Below are positions 55,557 through 63,053 of a stretch of 64,000 nt of DNA, one piece after another. The stretch is from contig NZ_CP039253.1 of assembly GCF_004795915.1 (NCBI RefSeq), positions 4,615,501 to 4,679,500 of the forward strand. The letters are read 5' to 3'. Made by a program: the position numbers and the translations under genes. Every line of letters starts with the position of its first letter. The first letter of the stretch is position 1. The stretch comes from Rhodococcus sp. PAMC28707. GTDB lineage: Bacteria; Actinomycetota; Actinomycetes; Mycobacteriales; Mycobacteriaceae. A model generated the notes under the pieces. That model was not told where the DNA came from. It saw nothing but the letters and a program-made list of their open reading frames with translations, and made no database searches.

Positions 55557-56656
55557 GCGGAGGCCTTTCGATTGCTGCGGACGAGAAGGTACAGAAGAAA
55601 CGGTCCGCCGAGTGCGGAGGTCACGATGCCGACGGGGAGCTCTACCGGCAGGATCGTTCGCGCGATGAGATCGCTGCCGACGACGAGTAGCCCACCCAAG
55701 ATCGCCGACGCAATGATCGGCGGCCCGGGTGTTCTCACTAGCCGCAGTGCGATCTGGGGGGCTGCCAACGCCACGAACCCGATCGGACCGGCAGCGGCTG
55801 TCGCGATGGCCGCGAGCGCTACCGCAGCGAGAAGCAATGCTGCCTGACGCAATTGCAGTCGCACGCCGAGGGATCGAGCATTGTCGTCGCCGAGGCGGAG
55901 GGCGCCGAGGGTGAAAGTCGATACGACGGTCAGGCCGCCGACTATGAGCACCGCGCTCATGACCGGCCACACCGAACTCCAGTCTGCACCGTTCAGTGAG
56001 CCGTTGAGCCACAGTTGAGCTCGGGACACGTCGTTGATGTCGGCACTGATGAGAAGCCATCCGATCGATGCTGTCAGCATGGCATTGATCGCGATTCCGA
56101 CGAGGATCAACCGAAATCCCTGGACGCCGCGCTTCCATGCGAGTGCGTAGATGACCGCCGCGGTGGTGATTCCACCGATGAGCGCGGCCAGCGGCAACCC
56201 GAGGGTCGCGAGAATACCGGCGAAGGTGCTACCGCCACCGAGGACGATGAGTGCCACGGCTGCAGCACTGGCGCCGGCGGTGATACCGAGGATGTCCGGA
56301 CTCGCGAGTGAGTTTCGCGAAATGGATTGCGTCACAGCACCGGACATACCGAGTGCCATGCCGACGAGCACTCCGGTAAGAGAGCGCGGCAATCGTAGGT
56401 CCATCACGATGAAACGCTCGATTCGCGTGCCGCCACCGAGCAGAACGTCGATGACGTGCCCTATCGACAGGGGGAAGTCACCACGTCCGATGTTGAGGCA
56501 CACCAACAACAACAGGGCCACCAGCAGAACGAGATTGACGAGCACCATGAAGGGGCGTCGTACCAACGAAAGGCGACCGATCCGGAAACCGGGCCTGGAC
56601 GGAACTGTCAGCTTCGTTGCCTCTGCCGACGTGGTCTTCGATTCCACTGTGGTCAC
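55553..56656 (-). CDS. Iron-siderophore ABC permease (FecCD family)
   Basis: 367 residues and about nine or ten membrane helices. DLRLPRSLTGVLVGMALGMS, VTQSISRNSLASPDILGITA and GPIGFVALAAPQIALRLVRT are family signatures; the last is the loop that meets the ATPase. It pairs with the RDD-FecCD permease (heterodimer) and is coupled to both neighbours by ATGA overlaps. The solute-binding protein is not in this window. Confidence 0.93.
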   Translation of the reverse strand: MTTVESKTTSAEATKLTVPSRPGFRIGRLSLVRRPFMVLVNLVLLVALLLLVCLNIGRGDFPLSIGHVIDVLLGGGTRIERFIVMDLRLPRSLTGVLVGMALGMSGAVTQSISRNSLASPDILGITAGASAAAVALIVLGGGSTFAGILATLGLPLAALIGGITTAAVIYALAWKRGVQGFRLILVGIAINAMLTASIGWLLISADINDVSRAQLWLNGSLNGADWSSVWPVMSAVLIVGGLTVVSTFTLGALRLGDDNARSLGVRLQLRQAALLLAAVALAAIATAAAGPIGFVALAAPQIALRLVRTPGPPIIASAILGGLLVVGSDLIARTILPVELPVGIVTSALGGPFLLYLLVRSNRKASA

Positions 56657-58128
56657 AGGCTCGCCAGCTTTCGCCGACGGACAAGCGCAATGAAGAATGG
56701 GGCCCCGAACAGTGCCAGGACGATGCCTACTTGTAGTTCACCGGGTCGCACGACGACGCGTCCGATGACATCGGCCATCAGCAGCATCACGCCGCCCATC
56801 AAACCTGCATAGGGGACGAGCCATCGATAGTCCGGTCCGGTGACGACGCGGGCGACGTGCGGAACCACCAGTCCGATGAACGCGATCGGTCCACACGCTG
56901 CCGTCGCCGCACCCGTCAGCAGCGTAATGGCGATGATGCCGACAGTTCTGCTGAGTGCGACGTTGACACCCAACGAGCGTGCGACGTCCTCGCCGAGGCT
57001 CATGACGTTGAGACCCGGAGTACTGACGAGAGCGATGACCACGCCGAGCGCGAGGAACGGCAGAACCTGCCAGAAGACGTCGAGCCCTCGGCCGGCAACC
57101 GAGCCGACCGACCAGAACCGGTAACCGTCCAAGGTGGTTTGGTCTATCAGCACCACTGCATTGGTCATGGCGGCCAGGAAGAACGCGACAGCGGCACCTG
57201 CGAGCGCAAGGTTGAGCGGACTCGCCGTCCCGGTCCCGATCGAGGACAACCCGAACACCACGATGCTTGCCAATGCCGAACCGGCGAAGGCGAACCAGAG
57301 GTACTGGCTGGGGGAGTTGAATCCGAACAGATATATAGCGAGCACGACGAAAAAGGCTGCGCCTGCATTCAGGCCCAGCAAACCGGCGTCGGCCAAGGGG
57401 TTTCTCGTATGGCCTTGAATCAAGGCTCCTGCGATCCCGAGTGCGATTCCGACGACAAGTGCAAGGAGGGTGCGCGGGACGCGCAGGGTCCGAACGATGA
57501 TGTCGGTATCGGTGCCGGTCGAATGTACCAGTGCGTTGCCGATCTCCTCGAATGTCAGCGGCCTCGCTCCGATGGCGATGCTTGCGAGAATCGCGGCTGC
57601 AAGCGCGACGGTCAGAACGAGAAGTCCGAACAGTCGACGTCTACGGATGGCCTGCACCGAGGTGTCGCGGGGGACAGGTGCGAACTTTTCGGCGTATGCG
57701 GTCTTGTCGCGTACCACCTCGGTGCTCGAGCGGCCGAGAGCGAACTGCCTGCAGAGTCCCCGACGGACACCGATCGGTCCTCCGGTCGCGGAGTCGCGGA
57801 CTACGAGTCCGGTCCATCGCCTGCCAGTGCTTTGACCGTCGCGCCCAGTGCGGAAACCTTGATTCCACAGCAACAGCCCGATTGCAACGATCACTGAGAT
57901 GGCTCCGAAGACGAATCTGTCCGCCTCACCACCACCATTGTCGTCACGGAGAGAGTCGACGATCGACCACCCGATCCCCAGAGGTAACAGCACGATCGCA
58001 AGGTCGACGAACGCTGCCACGACGCGGAGATACCACGGGGCAGGGCCGCGTGGTATCTGCTCTCTCGAAAAGTCCACGTCCGAAGGTGGACGGGGACTTT
58101 TCGATCCGAGTGATGGGGCCGTCGTCAC
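56653..58128 (-). CDS. RDD-domain fused to FecCD iron-siderophore permease
   Basis: 491 residues. Residues 25-150 look like an RDD domain (PRGPAPWYLRVVAAFVDLAIVLLP, GQSTGRRWTGLVVRD with the Arg-Asp-Asp pattern) with two to three helices. Residues 160-490 are a FecCD permease (VRTLRVPRTLLALVVGIALG, GHTRNPLADAGLLGLNAGAA, GPIAFIGLVVPHVARVV). The fusion is unusual; the RDD part may aid assembly or sense Na+/iron. First gene of the operon, 41 bases after an IdeR-like box. Confidence 0.85.
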   Translation of the reverse strand: MTTAPSLGSKSPRPPSDVDFSREQIPRGPAPWYLRVVAAFVDLAIVLLPLGIGWSIVDSLRDDNGGGEADRFVFGAISVIVAIGLLLWNQGFRTGRDGQSTGRRWTGLVVRDSATGGPIGVRRGLCRQFALGRSSTEVVRDKTAYAEKFAPVPRDTSVQAIRRRRLFGLLVLTVALAAAILASIAIGARPLTFEEIGNALVHSTGTDTDIIVRTLRVPRTLLALVVGIALGIAGALIQGHTRNPLADAGLLGLNAGAAFFVVLAIYLFGFNSPSQYLWFAFAGSALASIVVFGLSSIGTGTASPLNLALAGAAVAFFLAAMTNAVVLIDQTTLDGYRFWSVGSVAGRGLDVFWQVLPFLALGVVIALVSTPGLNVMSLGEDVARSLGVNVALSRTVGIIAITLLTGAATAACGPIAFIGLVVPHVARVVTGPDYRWLVPYAGLMGGVMLLMADVIGRVVVRPGELQVGIVLALFGAPFFIALVRRRKLASL

Positions 58129-58168
58129 AGTTGTTGTGACTCCTCACTTTGTTCGAAGGTGCTGCTGC

Positions 58169-58187
58169 TTAGGTTACGGAACCCTTT
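58169..58187 (-). promoter_or_regulatory. IdeR-like iron box before the iron ABC operon
   Basis: TTAGGTTACGGAACCCTTT (58169-58187) keeps the TTAGGTTA half of the IdeR consensus TTAGGTTAGSCTAACCTAA but the second half is weak. It stands 41 bases upstream of the RDD-FecCD start. Confidence 0.45.
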
Positions 58188-58264
58188 GTCCGTCTCTGCG
58201 TCCGGGAAGGCTAGCCAATCCGTACCGGCACATGAAATCCAAAGCCGCGGTGTCGACTCGGCAT

Positions 58265-58283
58265 ATTGGTTAGGCTAACCTAT
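58265..58283 (+). promoter_or_regulatory. IdeR iron box before the FhuF-like gene
   Basis: ATTGGTTAGGCTAACCTAT (58265-58283) has the full GGTTAGGCTAACC core and differs from the 19-bp IdeR consensus only at the outer bases. It is 48 bases before GTG 58332 and shares the divergent gap with the weaker box. Confidence 0.85.
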
Positions 58284-58331
58284 TGATTGTGGCCCTTCAG
58301 GGCTATGTCGTTCGAACAAGGGAGTGTTCTG

Positions 58332-59093
58332 GTGTCAGTTGCAACAACGACGTCCGATGCCTGGGCCGATGTGCATCGTTCGCTTACGTGCAGCGACGAG
58401 GGCGGTCCACTGGGCGAGGCGTGCGTCGGCCTTCGTGCGCTGAACTCGGACTACCCCCGCATGTATGCGGTTGCATCGATGGCGAACGAGGCCAAACGTC
58501 GCTGGTGGCAGTTGGCAGTAGGCCTCGAAAATGGTCGAGCGGAGCAGATGATCACTCGTTCCCTCGAGGACGTGAAGACTCCCGACGTGGCAGCGATTCA
58601 GGTGGCAACCGCGCTGATTCATGCAACCGTGGGCCGCGTCGTCGCCTTGTTGGTTCTCCAGGGGCGTGCGTGGGATCCGGGCATCGACAATCTGTGGATT
58701 CACATGGACAGCGACGGCGGTATCGACTGGGCGGGGCTCACTTCGCCCGTGCTGAGAGTCTTGCCCGGCGACAGCCTCGATGGGGCTTCGGGGACGGTCA
58801 CTCTCCCATGTGAGGAAGCACTGCTGATCTGGTCGGCTCACCGATGCATCACTTCCCTCGATGTCGTTGCTCGGTCGATCGCTGATCGTGCGCCCCTCGA
58901 CTTGCGGGTCTTCTGGTCGTTGGTAGGTGATGCAGTGCTCGGTGCATCTACGCACGTGCCCATGTTGTCGAGATCGCTCGGAGTGTCGAGTGCGCGTCGA
59001 GGACAAGCGCTTCTCGACGCATTTGTTGCTGCCGGAGCTCCGGTCCGTTCGCGTCCCGCGTCGATCGGACGACTTCGCTTGCGAGCGTCGTGA
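58332..59093 (+). CDS. FhuF-like ferric reductase family protein without the Cys cluster motif
   Basis: 253 residues. The block VATALIHATVGRVVALLVLQ followed by NLWIHMDSDGGIDWAGLTSP resembles the N-terminal part of FhuF-type ferric-siderophore reductases, which release iron from siderophores in the cytoplasm. However, FhuF ends with a CCxxxxxxC iron-sulfur motif and this protein has no such Cys (C-terminus ASIGRLRLRAS). GTG 58332 follows AAGGGAG; ATG 58305 is an alternative. The IdeR box supports an iron role. Confidence 0.6.
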   Translation: MSVATTTSDAWADVHRSLTCSDEGGPLGEACVGLRALNSDYPRMYAVASMANEAKRRWWQLAVGLENGRAEQMITRSLEDVKTPDVAAIQVATALIHATVGRVVALLVLQGRAWDPGIDNLWIHMDSDGGIDWAGLTSPVLRVLPGDSLDGASGTVTLPCEEALLIWSAHRCITSLDVVARSIADRAPLDLRVFWSLVGDAVLGASTHVPMLSRSLGVSSARRGQALLDAFVAAGAPVRSRPASIGRLRLRAS

Positions 59094-59112
59094 ACACAGC
59101 TTGCAGATAAAG

Positions 59113-59131
59113 TAAGGGTAGCCTAGGCTGT
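59113..59131. promoter_or_regulatory. Weak IdeR-like box before the terminator/thioesterase region
   Basis: TAAGGGTAGCCTAGGCTGT (59113-59131) resembles the IdeR consensus at 13 of 19 positions. It lies just after the FhuF-like stop. Its significance is doubtful. Confidence 0.3.
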
Positions 59132-59192
59132 TGTGGAAACCAACGGATCGCGCCGGAGTCCTGAGGGCTGCAGTGACTCCCGGTCCTTGCCG

Positions 59193-59236
59193 CGGCGGGC
59201 TCTACATCCATTCGGATGTGGGGCCCGCCGATTTTT
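59193..59236 (+). terminator. Intrinsic terminator after the FhuF-like gene
   Basis: A 17-bp stem (59193-59209 with 59214-59230, loop ATTC, two or three G-T pairs) is followed by ATTTTTC. Strong Rho-independent terminator on the + strand, 100 bases after the FhuF-like stop and 85 before the thioesterase. Confidence 0.8.
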
Positions 59237-59314
59237 CTCGGCTGGGTCTCGTGTAGTCCTGGGGAGATCACACGCCGCACGCCACGCGCGGCCACCACAC
59301 ATTAGGAGGGCCCG

Positions 59315-59785
59315 ATGAGCCAGAACGAACCGAAGGCAACAACTCCCTCTGACACGAATGTCGATCCAGCCGACATCACCGAGATGGTCGCACCGGGCTT
59401 CGACGGCACACTAGGACTCGAGTATCACGAGGTCTCGGGCGATCGAGTCCGTGCGTCCTGGGATGTGACGCCCAAGCTCCACCAGCCAGCAGGAATCATG
59501 CATGGTGGGGTTCTCTGTGCCGTGGTCGAGTCGCTTGCGAGTATCGGTGGAAGCGTGTGGCTCGGCGACCGCGGACACGTCGTGGGCGTCAACAACAACA
59601 CGGACTTCCTCCGCGCAACGCGTTCGGGACGACTCACCGGCGTCGCCACCCCGGTCCATCGGGGCCGCACTCAGCAGATCTGGCAGGTGGACATATCCGA
59701 CGAAGCAGGAAAGTTGGTTGCGCAAGGCAAAGTTCGACTCGCCAATATCGTCGACACGGCAATTCTGGGAAACGCCGCGACATGA
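59315..59785 (+). CDS. PaaI-family hotdog thioesterase
   Basis: 156 residues with the hotdog fold. HQPAGIMHGGVLCAVVESLA contains the HGG motif with catalytic residues, and the NNTDFLRATRSGRLTGVATPVHRGRTQQ strand follows. It hydrolyses acyl- or aryl-CoA thioesters such as 1,4-dihydroxy-2-naphthoyl-CoA or phenylacetyl-CoA. TAGGAGGG lies before ATG 59315. It stands alone between the terminator and the ArsR gene. Confidence 0.88.
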   Translation: MSQNEPKATTPSDTNVDPADITEMVAPGFDGTLGLEYHEVSGDRVRASWDVTPKLHQPAGIMHGGVLCAVVESLASIGGSVWLGDRGHVVGVNNNTDFLRATRSGRLTGVATPVHRGRTQQIWQVDISDEAGKLVAQGKVRLANIVDTAILGNAAT

Positions 59786-59840
59786 GACGACGAGGAGATT
59801 GTCGGCGCGGTGTGACCGCTGCTGTGTGCACCGCGTTGCC

Positions 59841-59869
59841 GCGTCGATGATTCTCCTCCGACTCGACGC
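59841..59869. promoter_or_regulatory. Candidate operator of the ArsR gene
   Basis: GCGTCGA (59841-59847) and TCGACGC (59863-59869) are exact inverted repeats separated by 15 bases, about two helical turns centre to centre, ending 15 bases before ATG 59885. Placement fits autorepression by an ArsR dimer. Confidence 0.35.
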
Positions 59870-59884
59870 ACTACCTTTGCAGTC

Positions 59885-60268
59885 ATGAGTGAATCGGCCG
59901 GCAGCGGTATGTCGTCTCCGGGGGCCGGAGCGTTCGATCTCGAGCATGTCGCCCAGGCACGTGCGGCAATCGCCGCTGTCGAGGACATCGGGGTATGGGT
60001 CCAACGCTTCGACCTGTTGGGCGATCCGACTCGGCTGCGCATTCTGCTGTGTATGCACCGGGCGCCCGGCATTTGCGTCACCGATCTGGCGTCGGCGCTG
60101 GAGATGGCGCCGACCGCCGTCTCGCACGCTCTACGCCTTCTTCGCAACCAGGGATGGGTTGCCGTTCAGCGAGACGGCAAGAAGATGACCTACCGACTCG
60201 ACGACGACGTCGTGCACGGCATGTTGCACGAACTCGGCGCCACCCATGCACGAAATATGCACGAATGA
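59885..60268 (+). CDS. ArsR-family transcriptional regulator
   Basis: 127 residues. Winged helix-turn-helix at about 40-110 (FDLLGDPTRLRILLCMHRAP, CVTDLASALEMAPTAVSHAL, RLLRNQGWVAVQRDGKKMTY). Possible metal ligands: Cys in LLCMHRAPGICV, and the C-terminal HGMLHELGATHARNMHE with four His. This His-rich tail suggests Zn or Ni sensing of the SmtB/NmtR type. It converges on ndh, so the regulated gene is not next to it, unless it is only self-regulated. Confidence 0.85.
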   Translation: MSESAGSGMSSPGAGAFDLEHVAQARAAIAAVEDIGVWVQRFDLLGDPTRLRILLCMHRAPGICVTDLASALEMAPTAVSHALRLLRNQGWVAVQRDGKKMTYRLDDDVVHGMLHELGATHARNMHE

Positions 60269-60296
60269 CGCCGAGTGATCACCATCGGTGAAGCGG

Positions 60297-61685
60297 TCAG
60301 CCTGCGGCTTTCTGCTCCTGCTTTTCCACCCTCTTCGACGAGCGTTTCGATTCCATCGAGTTCAACTGTTCGATGGCCAATCGTGCGAACACCTGCTGCT
60401 CGGTAGACGCCATCTGTGCACGTCCCTTGCCGAGGAAGGTGACGAACCAAGAAATGACCGTGGTGAGGCGGCTGCGGTAACCGACCAGGTAGTACAGGTG
60501 CAATGCGAGCCACATGACCCAAGCGATGAACCCGCCGAACTCGAACTTTCCGACCTTGGCCACCGCATTGAAACGCGACACCGTGGCCATGGAGCCCTTG
60601 TCGAAGTACTTGAACGGCTTACGTTCTGCCGGATCAGCACCGGTCAGTGACGCCTTGATTTGCTTGGCGGCGTAGTTGGCCCCCTGGATTGCGCCCTGTG
60701 CCATACCGGGAACATCTTCGACGGACATCAGGTCGCCGACCACGAAGACATTGGGATGGCCTTTGACCGTCAGATCGGGTTCGACGATGACCCTCCCGGC
60801 GCGATCGGTCTCGGATCCGGACTGATCAGTGAGTTGCTTCCCGAGCGGGCTGCCCTGCACTCCGGCGGACCAGACCTTGCACTGTGCGTCGATGCGACGG
60901 GTCGTACCGTCCTTTTCCTTGACGGTCAGGCCATCGATGTCCACATCGGTGACCATGGCATTCAGCTGAATCTCGACGCCGAGCTTCTCGAGACGTGCTG
61001 CGGCTTTGTGGCCGAGCTTTTCGCCCATGGGTGGCAGCACGGCTGGGGCCGCGTCGAGCAGAATGACACGCGCGTCACGAGGGTCGATGTTTCGGAATGC
61101 GCCGTCGAGGGTGCGATCTGCCAGTTCTGCTATCTGACCGGCGAGTTCGACGCCGGTGGGTCCTGCGCCGACAACCACGAAGGTCATCAGACGGTCCTTC
61201 TCTTCCTGATCGTCCGACAATTCGGCCTGCTCGAATGCGCCGAGAATACGACCACGAAGTTCGAGAGCGTCGTCGATCGTCTTCATGCCAGGTGCGAACT
61301 CGGCGAAGTGGTCGTTGCCGAAGTACGACTGCTGCGCTCCGGCCGCGACGATGAGACTGTCGAAGTGGGTGACGGTGACGCGTTCGAGCAGCTTGGAGGT
61401 GACCGTCTTGGCGGTCAGATCGATGGCTAGAACGTCACCGAGGAGTACCTCTGCATTCTTTTGCTTACGCAGGATGACCCTTGTCGTGGGAGCAATTTCG
61501 CCCACGGACAGGATGCCGGTGGCTACCTGGTAGAGAAGAGGCTGAAATAGGTGGTGGGTGGTCTTAGCGACCAGAGTGACGTCGACGTCGGCCTTCTTGA
61601 GTGCCTTGACGCCGAACAAGCCACCGAATCCGGAACCGATGACAACGACGTGATGACGCTTCGATTCGACCGGTTGGATGCTCAT
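60297..61685 (-). CDS. ndh: NADH dehydrogenase type II (NDH-2)
   Basis: 462 residues. FAD-binding VVVIGSGFGGLFGVKALKKA at the N-terminus, NADH-binding FVVVGAGPTGVELAGQIAEL at about 165, AGVQGSPLGKQL, and VFVVGDLMSVEDVPGMAQGA for FAD. The C-terminus has amphipathic/hydrophobic membrane-anchoring segments (FGGFIAWVMWLALHLYYLVG). It passes electrons from NADH to menaquinone without pumping protons. The Lys/Glu-rich tail is unstructured. Start ATG 61685 follows TAGGAGCAGGT. Confidence 0.94.
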   Translation of the reverse strand: MSIQPVESKRHHVVVIGSGFGGLFGVKALKKADVDVTLVAKTTHHLFQPLLYQVATGILSVGEIAPTTRVILRKQKNAEVLLGDVLAIDLTAKTVTSKLLERVTVTHFDSLIVAAGAQQSYFGNDHFAEFAPGMKTIDDALELRGRILGAFEQAELSDDQEEKDRLMTFVVVGAGPTGVELAGQIAELADRTLDGAFRNIDPRDARVILLDAAPAVLPPMGEKLGHKAAARLEKLGVEIQLNAMVTDVDIDGLTVKEKDGTTRRIDAQCKVWSAGVQGSPLGKQLTDQSGSETDRAGRVIVEPDLTVKGHPNVFVVGDLMSVEDVPGMAQGAIQGANYAAKQIKASLTGADPAERKPFKYFDKGSMATVSRFNAVAKVGKFEFGGFIAWVMWLALHLYYLVGYRSRLTTVISWFVTFLGKGRAQMASTEQQVFARLAIEQLNSMESKRSSKRVEKQEQKAAG

Positions 61686-61883
61686 TAACCTGCTCCTAGA
61701 GATTTGAGATGTACCACAACGGTAACGGTCCGGGTTCGGGGTGTCTCGGCAAGGTTCCCATGTCGGAGGTCGAATCGGATGCTGACGTGACGATTAGTGC
61801 CACTGACCTGGGCGAGTGATCAGTGGTCGATTGCGAAAACCGACACGCTTACTTCTGTATCGCTTCAGAAGTGTCTCGTCGGA

Positions 61884-62681
61884 TCATCGGGCGCGAGCGC
61901 GCTGTGCCAACTCCACTGTCGCCGCGCGTAGGTCGGAGACGGCGGTAATAGGTTCGGCATATGCAACGCGCGTCGTTGCCTTCCCACGTGGAGTGAGCAC
62001 GGCGAGGTCGAGTCCGTACCGGTCGGCCGACATGACCGTACATTCCGTCGCATCCGAGTAGCCACCGATAGCGCGCGCCATTGCGAGTAACGACTCGCTG
62101 TGATCCTCGTTCAAGTGCGTGAGCGCACCGGCGGCCTGCATTGTGACGGGGTCTGCCGTCGCAGATGCGTAGTCCTCACCGATTGCAGAATCCATCCGGC
62201 CGTATCCGCCTACCCAGCGGACTCGATTCACACGCAGAATCCACACCGAGAAATCGCTGTAGTCGATGTAGTACTTGGCGGCGGGGACAGCCGATCGATG
62301 CGCTTGCCTCGCAGCGGCCATCTCGTCGCCGGATGGTCGTTCCACCACGCCGGCCAGAGTGATTCTCGATGTCGCTAGTGGATCGGTCACCGATGCTGGG
62401 GAGACCACCGACAAACTCGCCCTAGGGTCGTGATCGAGGTTCCGTCCATGCTCGGCCATTTTCGAAACACACAGGACCGGTGAGCCGCCCAATAGGCCAT
62501 AGGTGATGTAGGAAGCCCACGGGTCGCCCTCGACAGTCAAACTTGCGAGGGTGCCTATGTTGGTCGATGCTGCGACGGTTCGAGCCTCTTCGGCCGCCGA
62601 CATCCGTCGGGCAGGCTCGAACTCGCCCAATGGGGGAGGAACGGAAGGAGCGTCGCCGGGATCGCCATGATCGAGTGCCAT
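61884..62681 (-). CDS. HugZ/DUF2470-type pyridoxamine-phosphate-oxidase-like protein
   Basis: 265 residues. A split-barrel flavin/haem-binding fold (GTLASLTVEGDPWASYITYG, MAEHGRNLDHDPRASLSVVS, SRITLAGVV) is followed by the DUF2470 domain (ALTHLNEDHSESLLAMARAI, ADRYGLDLAVLTPRGKATTR). HugZ-like members degrade haem, others are unknown. The HLNEDH segment is the conserved His/Asp part of DUF2470. Close to iron genes, which would fit haem use; this is only context. ATG 62681 with no strong ribosome site. Confidence 0.82.
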   Translation of the reverse strand: MALDHGDPGDAPSVPPPLGEFEPARRMSAAEEARTVAASTNIGTLASLTVEGDPWASYITYGLLGGSPVLCVSKMAEHGRNLDHDPRASLSVVSPASVTDPLATSRITLAGVVERPSGDEMAAARQAHRSAVPAAKYYIDYSDFSVWILRVNRVRWVGGYGRMDSAIGEDYASATADPVTMQAAGALTHLNEDHSESLLAMARAIGGYSDATECTVMSADRYGLDLAVLTPRGKATTRVAYAEPITAVSDLRAATVELAQRARAR

Positions 62682-62783
62682 GGTCGCAGTCTACGTAGCG
62701 TGCTCGGCCGTCGTGAACGTTCGTGTGGCCCAGGCGACTCGGAGAATCCGTTTCGTCGCGCGAATCGGGGGCATACTCTCCCG

Positions 62784-63029
62784 GTGATCAAGGTAATGCG
62801 CACGAACCGAACGGTCCGGGCTGTGGTGGCTGCGATGGGGTTGTTTGTTGTGGTGGCTGCGATATGGGCAGGTGTCGGATACGTATATGCCGACGACCAC
62901 AAGACTATGTCGGCAACCACGGTGGGGCTATGTGTCCTGGCTGCCGGGTGGTTGGTGATTCTGGGGGCCTTCGCCATCAAGTTCGGTCGCTTGCGCGCTC
63001 GACGACGTAAGAGCGAACACGACGGCTGA
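62784..63029 (+). CDS. Small two-helix membrane protein
   Basis: 81 residues. Two hydrophobic segments (VVAAMGLFVVVAAIWAGVGY and TVGLCVLAAGWLVILGAFAI) with a basic C-terminus (FGRLRARRRKSEHDG) suggest both ends are inside the cell. Many actinobacterial membrane proteins of unknown role look like this. GTG 62784 and ATG 62796 are both possible. It is divergent from the HugZ-like gene and converges on helR. Confidence 0.6.
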   Translation: MIKVMRTNRTVRAVVAAMGLFVVVAAIWAGVGYVYADDHKTMSATTVGLCVLAAGWLVILGAFAIKFGRLRARRRKSEHDG

Positions 63030-63053
63030 GGCATGGGTGGTCCTTTCGGGTTC

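Noticed and set aside
61686-61883. 198-bp gap between the HugZ-like gene and ndh
   Set aside because: No ORF, hairpin or recognisable regulatory motif was found; it presumably holds only the ndh promoter.
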